A DNA stretch of 64,000 nt, taken from the NCBI RefSeq assembly GCF_009498275.1, contig NZ_CP045643.1, forward strand, positions 3,038,001 to 3,102,000, in the 5' to 3' direction. The notes beneath the pieces are model-generated. The model searched no databases and was not told the DNA's origin. It was given only the letters and a program-made list of their open reading frames with translations. How positions within the stretch are numbered: position 1 is the first letter of the stretch; each line of letters starts with the position of its first letter. This DNA comes from Streptomyces fagopyri (lineage in GTDB: Bacteria; Actinomycetota; Actinomycetes; Streptomycetales; Streptomycetaceae). The translations under genes and the position numbers were made by a program. Positions 35,925 through 48,454 of the stretch are shown here, piece by piece.

Positions 35925-36286
35925 ACCCCGTGCGCCCCGGACCACGGAGCCCCCTGTCATGAGCCGGCCGCCCGGCAGACGCGCCGGGGCGCGTGCCGCC
36001 CGATCCACCCCGACCGCCCGATCCGCCTCGACCGCCCGACCCACCCGGACCACCCGGCGCGCGGCGTCAGCCATCCGTCGCGGTCGACGGACGGGGCCGG
36101 TGGCGCGGACCGGCGCCGGTCCGCGCCGACGCTCACCCCGGAGGGGCCGCGCGCGCTGGAGCGGGACGCGACCGGGCGCGACGTCCGGCTCGCGGAGGTG
36201 CTCGGGACGCTGAGCGCGATCGAGTGCGAGGTGCCGCGTCCGGCGGCTGCGCCGACCGACCCGCTCGCCGACGCCGGTGCCGGGGC
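35925..36286. other. intergenic GC-rich stretch, no gene seen
   Basis: Contains short imperfect repeats of cgaccgcccga and ccacccgg around 36007-36055. No ribosome site, hairpin or conserved frame was found. Confidence 0.5.
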
Positions 36287-37645
36287 TCAGAAGCCCCCGC
36301 CGAAATCCCCTCCGCCGCCGAAGTCGCCGCCCCCGCCGTCGCCGCCCCCGCCGTCGCCGAATCCGCCGCCGAAGTCCCCGGGGTCGAAGGAGCCACCGGA
36401 GACGTCGCCGCCGTCGTAGCCGCCGAAGTCCCCGTAACCGGTGCCGTAGTCGGCCGCGTAGGAGGGGGCGGCCATCGCGCCGCCGAGCAGGGTGCCGACG
36501 AGGAGGCCGGGGAGGAGCCCGCCGCCGAAGTAGCCGCCCGCCCAGGGCCCGTAGGCCGGGCCGGCGTCCCAGTAGGGACGGCGGCCGTGGTCGGTGTCGA
36601 CCTCGCGGACCGCCGGGTCGTCGCCGTCGGCCAGCCGGGCCCGGTCCGCCGCGCAGACGGGGACCTCGCGGGCCGTGCCGCCGGCCGGCGTCCAGGCCGC
36701 GTCCGCGACCGAGGGGCCGTGCCGGGGATCGAAGAAGCAGGGGGCGCGGCGTTCCGGCAGCGGCCGGCCCTCCCGGCGGGCGGCCAGCAGCGCGAGGGAG
36801 AAGCGGCCGTCCTCCAGTGCCTCGGTGACGGCGCGTACGTCCTCCGGGCGCCGGGCGGCCGCCATGGACGACTTCGCCTGTTCGTAGGCGTCGAGGGCGC
36901 GTTCGTAGTCGGCGCGCATCGCGTCGTCCGCGCCGGCCTCCGCGGGGTGGAAGTCGAGCCGGTCGAGTTCCTCGCCGAAGGCGGTGATGTCCTCGTCCAC
37001 GACGACGCGGAGCCTGTCCAGCGCGGCCCGCTGCTCCTGCGACCTGCGGCGCCGGTTGCGGCGTACGAGTGTGTACGCGCCCGCGCAGCCGGCGAGGGCC
37101 ACCGCGCCGATCGCGATCAGGGCGGTCGTCGAGACACCGGTACCGGGGGCCTGACCCCAGCTTCCGGGGGCGGATCCCGCGGCGCTGTTCAGGGCGCGGT
37201 CGGTGAAGTCGTTCAGCTGGGTCTTCGTGGATTCGCCCTGGACGCTGGTCACGAGGTTCTGCACGGCGGTGCGGGACAGGACGGCGGAGTCGGCGCGGGC
37301 GTCGAAGCGGTTGCCCAGCCGGATGGCGTACAGGCCGGTGACACCGGTGTCCGTCCGGAGGTTCTGGAAGAGGTTCTGGGTGGGGAAGCCGTCGGGCAGG
37401 ACCGCCACGAAGACGGGCTTGTCGGCTTTCCTGATCTTTTCGGCGAGGGCGTCGGCGTCCGCCCGGGACAGCTGTGCGGAGGCCGCGGGGTCGACGTAGA
37501 CCGGGTTCTCGCGGAGGGCCGCCGCGACGGCTCCCACGTCGGTGGCCGCGTGTGCGGGGGGCGCGCCGAGACAGAGGGCCGCGGCGGCGGCGAGGATCAG
37601 CGCGATCAGCAGTCCGGGGAGCCCCCGGATCAGTGCGGCCTTCAT
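36287..37645 (-). CDS. membrane-anchored TPM-like protein with Gly-rich tail
   Basis: The 452-residue protein has a signal peptide (residues 1-33, ending in APPAHA-AT) and an extracellular domain of about 140 residues resembling the TPM phosphatase-like fold (ADALAEKIRKADKPVFVAVL). One membrane helix lies near residues 168-192. A cytoplasmic helical region and a second hydrophobic stretch (GGGLLPGLLVGTLLGGAMAA) follow. The last 60 residues are almost only Gly, Asp and Phe. Such proteins are common in Streptomyces but uncharacterised. Confidence 0.8.
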   Translation of the reverse strand: MKAALIRGLPGLLIALILAAAAALCLGAPPAHAATDVGAVAAALRENPVYVDPAASAQLSRADADALAEKIRKADKPVFVAVLPDGFPTQNLFQNLRTDTGVTGLYAIRLGNRFDARADSAVLSRTAVQNLVTSVQGESTKTQLNDFTDRALNSAAGSAPGSWGQAPGTGVSTTALIAIGAVALAGCAGAYTLVRRNRRRRSQEQRAALDRLRVVVDEDITAFGEELDRLDFHPAEAGADDAMRADYERALDAYEQAKSSMAAARRPEDVRAVTEALEDGRFSLALLAARREGRPLPERRAPCFFDPRHGPSVADAAWTPAGGTAREVPVCAADRARLADGDDPAVREVDTDHGRRPYWDAGPAYGPWAGGYFGGGLLPGLLVGTLLGGAMAAPSYAADYGTGYGDFGGYDGGDVSGGSFDPGDFGGGFGDGGGGDGGGGDFGGGGDFGGGF

Positions 37646-37751
37646 GTCTTCGAAGCTACCCGAACGTGCGTGGAAGGGAGCGTCGGGACGGGCGGCCGGG
37701 GCCTCGGCGCCGGACGGGCTGGGGGTGCCCCGTCCGGCGTCGAGGTGGGCG

Positions 37752-40772
<3,021 letters not shown>

Positions 40773-40932
40773 GTACCTTCCTCGGCTCTCTCAGTTCACT
40801 TATGACTTAGATCACGGCGTGAGTTAACTGACGCCACGAGGGGCCGTCAAGGCTTCACGTCAGAACCGGTACACACTCAACCCCCGGCCGGATCAGGGCA
40901 GTTGTTCCTTCAAAATGTGAACGCGCAACCCC

Positions 40933-40961
40933 TTGACGCGCCTTGGAAGCCGTCATTTACT
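40933..40961 (+). promoter_or_regulatory. probable promoter of the GH30 gene
   Basis: TTGACG (40933-40938) and TTTACT (40956-40961) are 17 bases apart, 49 bases before the GH30 start codon. No CebR-like gagcgctc operator is present in the shared region. Confidence 0.5.
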
Positions 40962-41009
40962 CACGCCTCGCACGCCTCCCCACCCCCACCTCCAGAAGGG
41001 CGGCGCCCC

Positions 41010-42875
41010 ATGAGGGGATCCACTCGGGCGGCCCGGCTGATTCTCGCCGGGCTGCTCACCGCGGCCGGATTCACGGCGGCCGCGCCCGCGCACGCCGCGG
41101 GCGAACAGGTCACCGCCTGGCTGACCACGACCGACGACACCGGCGGCCGCCATGTCGTACGCGGGCTCCAGGCCCAGGCACCGTTCGCCTTCCAGTCCGG
41201 CAGCGGCGGGAGCGGCGAGAACATCACCGTCGACGAGAACACCCGCTACCAGACCTTCACCGGCGGCGGCGCCTCCTTCACCGACACCGCCGCCTGGCTG
41301 ATGAACAGCAGCGGCGCGCTCTCGCAGTCGACGCGGGACGCCACGATGCGCAAGCTGTTCTCGCCGACGGACGGCATCGGCCTGTCCTTCCTGCGCAATC
41401 CGATGGGCGCGTCGGACCTCGCGCGGTACGGCTACTCCTACGACGACGTGCCGGCCGGGCAGAGCGACCCCGGCCTGGCGCAGTTCTCGATCGGGCACGA
41501 CCTGGCCGACGTGGTGCCGCTGACCAGGCAGGCGCTCCAGCTGAACCCGTCGCTGACCGTGATGGCCTCGCCGTGGACGGCGCCGGCCTGGATGAAGGAC
41601 AGCGGGTCCCTGAACGGCGGCTGGCTGAAGTCCGAGGACTACGGCGCGTACGCCTCCTACTTCGTGAAGTACCTCCAGGCCTACCGGGACCAGGGAGTGC
41701 CGGTCTCGTACGTCACCGCGCAGAACGAGCCGACCTGCTGCTCGGGTTACCCCTCGATGAGCTGGAACGCCTCCGGGCTCGCCTACTTCACCAAGAGCGA
41801 GCTGCTGCCGAAGCTCCAGGCGGCGGGCCTGTCCACGAAGGTCCTCGCCCACGACTGGAACTGGGACGTCTACGACTCGTACGCCGCCCAGACCGTCGAC
41901 GACGCGGCGGTGCGCTCCCACCCGAACTTCGGCGGTATCGCCTGGCACGGGTACGGCGGCGACGTGAACAAGCAGACCGGCGTGCACAACCAGTATCCGG
42001 GCCTCGACGCCTTCGGGACCGAGCACTCCGGCGGCACCTGGATCGCCAACCAGCAGCGCGAGGACATGCTCAACATCGTCGACTACACCCGCAACTGGGC
42101 GAAGTCGGTGACGAAGTGGTCGCTGGCCGTGGACCAGAACCGGGGGCCGCACAACGGCGGCTGCGGGACGTGCAGCGGGCTGATCACCGTGCACAACGGC
42201 GACGGCGCGAGCGGCAGCGTCGACTACACGGTCGAGTACTACACGATGGGCCACCTGACGAAGTTCGTCCGGCCCGGTGCCCAGCGGATCGCGTCGACGG
42301 CGTCCGCGTCGGTGCCGAACGTGGCCTGGCGCAACCCCGACGGCTCGAAGGCGCTGATCGCGTACAACGACGCGTCCGCCGCGAAGACGATCACCGTCAA
42401 CTGGGGTTCGCAGCACGCCACCTACTCGCTGCCGGGCAAGACCTCGGCCACCTTCACCTGGTCCGGCACGCAGTCGGGCGGGGGCGGCGGCCAGTCGGGC
42501 TCCTTCGTCGGGCTCGCGGGCAAGTGCCTGGACGTGGCGGGCGGTTCGAGCGCGAACGGCGCGGCGGTGCAGCTCTACGACTGCAACGGCAGCGCGGCCC
42601 AGAAGTGGGCGGTGCAGGCGGACGGCTCGGTGCAGACGCTGGGCAAGTGCCTGGACGTGACCTCGGCCTCGACGGCGAACGGCGCCAAGGTCCAGCTGTA
42701 CGACTGCAACGGGAGCGGCGCCCAGCGGTGGTCGTACAACGCCTCGACGGGTGACGTGGTCAACACCGCGGCGGACAAGTGCCTCGACGTGACCGACAAC
42801 TCCTCGGCGAACGGGGCGCGGGCGCAGATCTGGACGTGCACGGGAACGGCCAACCAGAAGTGGCACCTCCAGTAG
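41010..42875 (+). CDS. secreted GH30 glycosidase with ricin-type CBM13
   Basis: The 621-residue protein has a signal peptide (cleavage after APAHA, about residue 29) and a GH30 catalytic barrel. The acid/base glutamate is E240 in TAQNEPTCC and the nucleophile is E338 in AFGTEHSGG. A Gly-rich linker and a C-terminal ricin-B trefoil (CBM13) follow, with three repeats of GKCLDV and NG-A-VQLYDCNGS. GH30 enzymes cleave beta-1,6-glucan, glucosylceramide or xylan; the exact one is not readable. ATG at 41010 gives the signal peptide directly. Confidence 0.92.
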   Translation: MRGSTRAARLILAGLLTAAGFTAAAPAHAAGEQVTAWLTTTDDTGGRHVVRGLQAQAPFAFQSGSGGSGENITVDENTRYQTFTGGGASFTDTAAWLMNSSGALSQSTRDATMRKLFSPTDGIGLSFLRNPMGASDLARYGYSYDDVPAGQSDPGLAQFSIGHDLADVVPLTRQALQLNPSLTVMASPWTAPAWMKDSGSLNGGWLKSEDYGAYASYFVKYLQAYRDQGVPVSYVTAQNEPTCCSGYPSMSWNASGLAYFTKSELLPKLQAAGLSTKVLAHDWNWDVYDSYAAQTVDDAAVRSHPNFGGIAWHGYGGDVNKQTGVHNQYPGLDAFGTEHSGGTWIANQQREDMLNIVDYTRNWAKSVTKWSLAVDQNRGPHNGGCGTCSGLITVHNGDGASGSVDYTVEYYTMGHLTKFVRPGAQRIASTASASVPNVAWRNPDGSKALIAYNDASAAKTITVNWGSQHATYSLPGKTSATFTWSGTQSGGGGGQSGSFVGLAGKCLDVAGGSSANGAAVQLYDCNGSAAQKWAVQADGSVQTLGKCLDVTSASTANGAKVQLYDCNGSGAQRWSYNASTGDVVNTAADKCLDVTDNSSANGARAQIWTCTGTANQKWHLQ

Positions 42876-42950
42876 GCCGCTGAGGTCCGCCGCGGGTCCC
42901 CCGGTGACGTCTTCGCGCCCCGCCGGGGGACCCGCGGCCGACTGTCCGCG

Positions 42951-44555
42951 CTACGCGGCCGGTTCCACTCCCGCGCGCAGCAGCCCGTACGTGCAGGCGT
43001 CCTCCAGTGCCTGCCAGGACGCGGCGATGACGTTCTCGCCGACGCCGACCGTGGACCATTCGCCCGCGCCGTCGGAGGTGGAGATGAGTACCCGGGTCGT
43101 GGAGGACGTGCCGTGCTTGCCCTCCAGGATGCGGACCTTGTAGTCGACGAGTTCCAGCGTGGCGAGCTGGGGATAGATCTTCTCCAGCGCGACCCGCAGG
43201 GCCCGGTCGAGGGCGTTGACGGGACCGTTGCCCTCGGCCGTGGCGACGATGCGCTCGCCCTTGGCGAAGAGCTTGACCGTGGCCTCGTTGGCGTGGGTGC
43301 CGTCGGGGCGGTCCTCGACGATGGCCCTCCAGGACTCGACCTCGAAGTACGTGCGGGCCCTGCCCTCGGCCTCCGCGCGCAGCAGGAGCTCGAAGGACGC
43401 GTCGGCCGCCTCGTAGGTGTAGCCCCTGAGCTCCCGTTCCTTGACCCGCTCGACGACCCGGCCCACCAGTTCGCGGTCGCCGCCGAGGTCGATGCCGAGT
43501 TCCTTGCCCTTGAGCTCGATCGACGCGCGGCCCGCCATGTCGGAGACCAGCATCCGCATGGTGTTGCCGACCTGCTCGGGGTCGATGTGCTGGTAGAGGT
43601 CCGGGTCGACCTTGATCGCGGAGGCGTGCAGTCCGGCCTTGTGCGCGAACGCGGAGACACCCACGTACGGCTGGTGCGTCGAGGGCGTCAGGTTGACGAC
43701 CTCGGCGATCGCGTGGGAGATCCTCGTCATCTCGCGCAGCGCGCCCTCGGGCAGCACCTGCTTGCCGTACTTCAGCTCCAGGGCCGCCACCACGGGGAAC
43801 AGGTTCGAGTTGCCGACCCGCTCGCCGTAGCCGTTCGCCGTGCACTGCACGTGGGTCGCGCCCGCGTCGACGGCGGCCAGCGTGTTGGCGACCGCGCAGC
43901 CCGTGTCGTCCTGGGCGTGCATGCCGAGCCGGGCCCCGGTGTCGGCGAGGACGGTGGCCACGACCGCCTGGACCTGCGCCGGGAGCATGCCGCCGTTGGT
44001 GTCGCAGAGCACGACCACGTCGGCGCCCGCCTCGGAGGCGGCCCGTACGACCGCCTTCGCGTACGCGGGGTTCGCGCGGTAGCCGTCGAAGAAGTGCTCA
44101 CAGTCGACGAAGACGCGCCGGCCCTGTGAACGCAGGTAGGAGACGGTGTCGCGGACCATCTCCAGGTTCTCGTCCAAGGTGGTGCGCAGCGCGAGCTCGA
44201 CATGGCGGTCGTGGGACTTGGCCACCAGTGTGATCACCGGGGCGCCCGAGTCCAGCAGCGCCTTGACCTGCTGGTCCTCGCTCGCCTTCGCTCCCGCCCG
44301 GCGGGTGGCACCGAAGGCGACGAGCTGGGCGTGCTTGAAGTCGATCTCCTGCCGGGCGCGGGCGAAGAACTCGGTGTCACGCGGGTTGGCGCCGGGCCAG
44401 CCGCCCTCGATGAAGCCCACCCCGAAGTCGTCCAGGTGCCGTGCGATGGCCAGCTTGTCCGCCACGGTGAGGTTGATGCCCTCACGCTGCGCGCCGTCGC
44501 GCAGGGTCGTGTCGAAGACGTGGAACGAATCGTCGAGCCCACTGGTTTCGGTCAT
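42951..44555 (-). CDS. cimA: citramalate synthase
   Basis: CimA condenses pyruvate and acetyl-CoA to (R)-citramalate, a threonine-independent start of isoleucine synthesis; LeuCD and LeuB carry the next steps. The 534-residue protein shows FHVFDTTLRDGAQREGINLT, the metal ligand region GMHAQDDTGCAVANTLAAVD and a C-terminal allosteric LeuA-dimer domain. The length and the EGGWPGANPRDTEFF motif separate CimA from LeuA. It is often labelled a second isopropylmalate synthase. A terminator-like hairpin lies in its leader. Confidence 0.9.
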   Translation of the reverse strand: MTETSGLDDSFHVFDTTLRDGAQREGINLTVADKLAIARHLDDFGVGFIEGGWPGANPRDTEFFARARQEIDFKHAQLVAFGATRRAGAKASEDQQVKALLDSGAPVITLVAKSHDRHVELALRTTLDENLEMVRDTVSYLRSQGRRVFVDCEHFFDGYRANPAYAKAVVRAASEAGADVVVLCDTNGGMLPAQVQAVVATVLADTGARLGMHAQDDTGCAVANTLAAVDAGATHVQCTANGYGERVGNSNLFPVVAALELKYGKQVLPEGALREMTRISHAIAEVVNLTPSTHQPYVGVSAFAHKAGLHASAIKVDPDLYQHIDPEQVGNTMRMLVSDMAGRASIELKGKELGIDLGGDRELVGRVVERVKERELRGYTYEAADASFELLLRAEAEGRARTYFEVESWRAIVEDRPDGTHANEATVKLFAKGERIVATAEGNGPVNALDRALRVALEKIYPQLATLELVDYKVRILEGKHGTSSTTRVLISTSDGAGEWSTVGVGENVIAASWQALEDACTYGLLRAGVEPAA

Positions 44556-44982
44556 GGTGTCTGGCTCCTGTGTTGGATCTCGGTCTGTACCGGAATGACC
44601 GGCTCCACCGTCCCCCCATGATCCCTCGCGCTCCCTTCCCGGCTTGTGGTGGGCCAGGAAAACGAAAAACCTCTCGCGGGTGCGAGAGGTCTGCGCGCGG
44701 GTCGAGGACGACGGTGCCCGCCCGTACGTGGTGGTACGTGGCGGTCACTGCGGACCGGCGCGCCTGCTGCCAATAATCGTGGCGAACGAGAGCACGGGGG
44801 CAGTCTGGCACAGCGCCGTCCCCGGGCCCAGATCGTCTCAGGATGCGAGCGGTTCGTCCGTTTTCGCGGGGCCGCTTCCGGCCATGACCGTGCGGGCCCG
44901 CACCGGAATCGTCCGGCTCCCGACCGGACCGGCACCCGACCGGACCGGAATCGAACCCGGCCGGAATCGGACCCGGCCGGTC
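44556..44982. other. leader region of cimA and downstream region of the TetR gene
   Basis: No protein gene is supported. It contains the hairpin at 44669-44690 and a run of ccggaatcg-type repeats at about 44925-44985. On the reverse strand a frame from about 44748 could encode a leader with Val-Val-Leu codons before the hairpin, but this is weak. Confidence 0.5.
44669..44690 (-). terminator. intrinsic terminator or attenuator upstream of cimA
   Basis: On the reverse strand a perfect nine-bp stem (acctctcgc and gcgagaggt) is followed by a genuine T run (tttttcgtttt). It lies 114 bases before the cimA start and 293 bases after the TetR stop, so it may end the upstream transcript or act as a cimA attenuator. 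Confidence 0.75.
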
Positions 44983-45573
44983 TCAGCCGAGCGATTCGTC
45001 CAGGAACTCCTTGACGTGGCCGAGGGTCCGCTCACGGTCGGTGCCGCGCAGCCCGATCGCCACGTGGATGGAGAAGCCGTCGAGCAGGGCCCGCAGCCGG
45101 GCGGCGAAGCGGTCCGGGTCGACCTGCCGGAACTCGCCGCGCGAGACGCCCTCGGCGATCAGCGCCACCAGGTCCCGGTGCCAGGCCCCCTCGATGGCGA
45201 CCTGCCGCTCACGGGCGTCCTCGCCGGCGTTCTGCGAGTGGTTCCAGACCTCCAGCCAGAGCGTCCAGTGGGGGTCGCGGTGGCCGTCGGGCACGTACAG
45301 GGCGACGTACGCGTCCAGGCGTCCGCGGGCGGTGCCCCGCGCGGCGAGCAGTCGGCCGCGCTCGGCACCGAGCCTGCCCTCGCTCCACTCCAGCGTCTGC
45401 AGCAGCAGTTCGTCCTTGGAGCGGAAGTAGTAGAGGAGGTGGCCGCTGCTCATCCCCACCTCGCGGCCGAGCGCCGCCATGGTGAGCTTCTCCAGGCCGC
45501 GCTCGGCGATCATGCCCATCGCCACCCCGAGGACCTCCTCGCGGGGCGGTGCGGTGTTGCGGCGACGGGTCAC
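44983..45573 (-). CDS. TetR-family regulator of the urease/agmatine module
   Basis: The 196-residue protein has a TetR DNA-binding domain (MAALGREVGMSSGHLLYYFR, residues 30-50) and a helical ligand domain of about 130 residues. GTG at 45573 is chosen because the family match starts there. It is the last gene of the run aguA-ureC-ureAB read in the same direction and probably recognises the operator pair at 49241 and 49328. Its ligand may be an amine or purine-derived compound, by context only. Confidence 0.85.
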   Translation of the reverse strand: MTRRRNTAPPREEVLGVAMGMIAERGLEKLTMAALGREVGMSSGHLLYYFRSKDELLLQTLEWSEGRLGAERGRLLAARGTARGRLDAYVALYVPDGHRDPHWTLWLEVWNHSQNAGEDARERQVAIEGAWHRDLVALIAEGVSRGEFRQVDPDRFAARLRALLDGFSIHVAIGLRGTDRERTLGHVKEFLDESLG

Positions 45574-45734
45574 GGGGCGGCCTCCACGGTCTCCGTACCT
45601 CCCGGGGCCCGGTCGGCCCCGGTGGTCCCCCCGGCCTGGCGAGGGCGGCGCCGGTGCGCGGCACAGAGCAGTACATTCACCCGTACGTTCTACCCGACCC
45701 CCGCTCGCGCGGGTTCCCGGCCCCCGCGCGGTTG

Positions 45735-46772
45735 TCAGACCTTCGGCTGCTGCTGCGTCACGCAGTGGATGCCACCCCCGCCGGCGAAGATCGTACGGGC
45801 GTCCACCAGGGTCACCGTCCGCTCGGGGAACAGTCCGCGGAAGATCCCGGCCGCGGTCTCGTCGCGCGGGTCGTCGAAGCCGCACAGGACGACACCGCCG
45901 TTGCAGAGGTAGTGGTTGATGTAGGAGTAGTCGGCCCAGTGCCCGTCGGCCTCCAGGACGGTCGGCGCCGGGACCTCGACGACCTCCAGGCGCCGCCCGC
46001 GCGCGTCCGTCTGCGCCCTCAGCAGCCCGATGACCTCTTTCGTCACCTCGTGGTCGGGGTGCGCGGGGTCCGGCTGGTGGTGCGCGACGACGACCCCGGG
46101 GCGGGCGAAGGCGGCCACGATGTCGACGTGCCCGAGCGTGCCGAAGCCGTACGGGGGGTAGTCGCCGGTGAGCCCGCGCGGCAGCCAGATCGCCTTGCGG
46201 GTGCCGAGGTGGGCGTGGATCTCCGCCTCGACCCGCTCGCGCGTCCACTCCGGGTTGCGCTCCGCACCGAGCTGGACGGTCTCGGTGAGCAGGACGGTCC
46301 CCTCGCCGTCCACGTGGATGGCGCCGCCCTCGTTGACCAGCCGGGAGGCGTACGTGCGCGCGCCCGCGAGGTCCGAGACACTCGCGCCGATCTTGGCGTC
46401 GTGCTCCCAGCGCGCCCAGTCCTGGGCGCCCCAGCCGTTGAACGTCCAGTCCACGGCGGCCAGTCCGCCCTTCCCGTCGGTGAGGAAGGTGGGGCCGATG
46501 TCACGCATCCAGGCGTCGTCGAGTTCCCGTTCGACGGTGTCGACGCCGGGGCCGAGGAGCTCGGCGGCCTCCCGGGACTGCCCCGGCCCGCACACGACCG
46601 TGACCGGTTCGAAGCGGCGGACGGCGCGCGCCACCGACGCCCACGCGGCCCGCGCCCGCGCGAGGTCGTCCGGGTTGTCGAAGGTGGGGTTCGGGCCCGG
46701 CCACGCCATCCAGGTGCGCTCGTGCGCGTCCCACTCGGCGGGCATCCGGAAACCGTCGGAGGCAGGGGTCAT
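45735..46772 (-). CDS. aguA: agmatine deiminase
   Basis: This 345-residue member of the guanidine-modifying superfamily hydrolyses agmatine to N-carbamoylputrescine and ammonia. It has FRMPAEWDAHERTWMAWPGP, the ELDDAWMRDIGPTF motif, and the catalytic Cys in FAGGGGIHCVTQQQP at the C-terminus, with the HVDIVAAF histidine. ATG at 46772 is supported by gaagg eight bases upstream; a GTG at 46787 overlapping the ureC stop is possible. It lies directly after ureC, so the two are co-expressed. Confidence 0.93.
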   Translation of the reverse strand: MTPASDGFRMPAEWDAHERTWMAWPGPNPTFDNPDDLARARAAWASVARAVRRFEPVTVVCGPGQSREAAELLGPGVDTVERELDDAWMRDIGPTFLTDGKGGLAAVDWTFNGWGAQDWARWEHDAKIGASVSDLAGARTYASRLVNEGGAIHVDGEGTVLLTETVQLGAERNPEWTRERVEAEIHAHLGTRKAIWLPRGLTGDYPPYGFGTLGHVDIVAAFARPGVVVAHHQPDPAHPDHEVTKEVIGLLRAQTDARGRRLEVVEVPAPTVLEADGHWADYSYINHYLCNGGVVLCGFDDPRDETAAGIFRGLFPERTVTLVDARTIFAGGGGIHCVTQQQPKV

Positions 46773-46783
46773 GACGTGCACCT

Positions 46784-48454
46784 TCACAGGAAGTAGAGGC
46801 GGTTGAGGGATACGGAGTCGGCGGCCTCGGAGCGCAGTGGCTCGCCGTCGAGGGTGACCAGGCCGGTGCGCTGGTCGACGTCGACGGCTCCGGTACGGGA
46901 GTTGAGGCGCAGGTCGGCGGGGCCGATCCCGCGGGTGCCGCGCACGGCGACCCGGCGCCGGCGTGTCGGCATCCCGTCGTTGCCCTGGTCGAGGGCCGCC
47001 TGCGCGACGAAGGCCACCGAGATCTCGGCGGGCGTCGCACCGTGCGCGCCGAACTGCGGTCCCAGGACGAGGGGTTCGCAGGTGTCGGTGGCGGCGTTCG
47101 GGTCGCCGACGACGCCGTACGCCGGGAAGCCGGATTTCAGGACCAGCTGCGGCTTCGCGCCGAAGAACTCGGGGCGCCACAGCACGATGTCGGCGAGCTT
47201 GCCGACCTCGATGGAGCCGACCTCGTGCGCGAGCCCGTGGGCGATGGCCGGGTTGATGGTGAGCTTGGCCATGTACCGCAGGACGCGTTCGTTGTCGTGG
47301 TCCTCCGGGGCGCCGAGCTCGCTCTTCATCTTCCCGGCCATGGCGAAGGTGCGTCGTACGGTCTCTCCCGCGCGGCCCATGCCCTGGGCGTCCGACGACG
47401 TGATGCCGATCGCCCCCAGGTCGTGCAGCACGTCCTCGGCGCCCATGGTCCCGGCGCGGATCCGGTCACGCGCCATGGCGGCGTCGCCGGGCAGGTCGGT
47501 CTTGAGGTCGTGGACGGAGACGATCATGCCGTAGTGCTCGGCGACCGCGTCCCGGCCGAACGGCAGGGTGGGGTTGGTCGAGGAGCCGATGACGTTCGGG
47601 ACACCGGCCATCTTGAGGACGTTCGGGACGTGCCCGCCGCCGCAGCCCTCGATGTGGAAGGCGTGGATGGTCCGGCCGTCCAGCACCCGCAGGGTGTCCT
47701 CGACCGAGAGGCACTCGTTCAGCCCGTCGCTGTGCAGGGCGACCTGGACGTCGTGCTCCTCGGCGACGCGCAGCGCGGTGTCGAGGGCGCGGGTGTGGGC
47801 GCCCATGTCCTCGTGGACCTTGAAGCCGCTCGCGCCGCCCTCGGCGAGGGCCTCGACCAGGGGCGCGGCGTCGGAGGACGAACCCCGGCCCAGGAAGCCG
47901 ATGTTGACCGGCCAGGCGTCGAACGCGGCGAAGGCGTGGCGCAGCGCCCAGGGCGAGTTGACGCCGACTCCCCACACCGGACCGAACTCCTGGCCGATGA
48001 CGGTGGTGACGCCGGAGGCGAGCGAGGCCTCCATGATGCGCGGCGACAGCAGGTGGACATGGGTGTCGACGGCGCCGGCGGTGGCGATCAGCCCTTCCCC
48101 GGACACGATGGACGTGCCCGTGCCCACCACGACGTCGACCCCGTCGAGCGTGTCGGGGTTCCCGGCCCGGCCGATGGAGCAGATCCGCCCCTCGCGGATG
48201 CCGATGGAGACCTTCCGGACTCCCTGCGCCGCGTCGATCACCACCACGTTGCTGATCACGACGTCGCAGGTGTCGCGGACGGCGGCGGCCTTGAGGTGCA
48301 GTCCGTCGCGGGCGGTCTTGCCGAAGCCGGCGAGGAACTCGTCGCCGTGCCGCTGGGCGTCCGACTCGACACGAACGGTCAGGCCCGAGTCGCCGAGGCG
48401 CAGGCGGTCGCCCGCGCGGGGGCCGTGGGTGGCGGCGTACTCGTACGGGTTCAT
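46784..48454 (-). CDS. ureC: urease alpha-subunit homologue with altered flap
   Basis: The 556-residue protein has most urease alpha hallmarks: metal HVH in GAVDTHVHLLSPRIM, the carbamylated Lys K212 in SGFKVHEDMG, LHSDGLNE, FHIEGCGGGHVPNV and LTSSD-like ITSSDAQGMG. In the mobile flap, however, the usual M-V-C-H-H-L is S-V-H-D-L here: the conserved Cys is V314, the catalytic His is kept (H315) and the second His is D316. The start overlaps the fused gamma-beta gene by four bases. No ureDEFG maturation genes are in the window. Urea hydrolysis is probable but not certain. Confidence 0.85.
   Translation of the reverse strand: MNPYEYAATHGPRAGDRLRLGDSGLTVRVESDAQRHGDEFLAGFGKTARDGLHLKAAAVRDTCDVVISNVVVIDAAQGVRKVSIGIREGRICSIGRAGNPDTLDGVDVVVGTGTSIVSGEGLIATAGAVDTHVHLLSPRIMEASLASGVTTVIGQEFGPVWGVGVNSPWALRHAFAAFDAWPVNIGFLGRGSSSDAAPLVEALAEGGASGFKVHEDMGAHTRALDTALRVAEEHDVQVALHSDGLNECLSVEDTLRVLDGRTIHAFHIEGCGGGHVPNVLKMAGVPNVIGSSTNPTLPFGRDAVAEHYGMIVSVHDLKTDLPGDAAMARDRIRAGTMGAEDVLHDLGAIGITSSDAQGMGRAGETVRRTFAMAGKMKSELGAPEDHDNERVLRYMAKLTINPAIAHGLAHEVGSIEVGKLADIVLWRPEFFGAKPQLVLKSGFPAYGVVGDPNAATDTCEPLVLGPQFGAHGATPAEISVAFVAQAALDQGNDGMPTRRRRVAVRGTRGIGPADLRLNSRTGAVDVDQRTGLVTLDGEPLRSEAADSVSLNRLYFL

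Noticed and set aside
44482..44748. Leader peptide frame running from the cimA leader into cimA
   Set aside because: It lacks a stop before the hairpin and has only one Val-Val-Leu run, so I keep it only as a remark under the attenuator finding.
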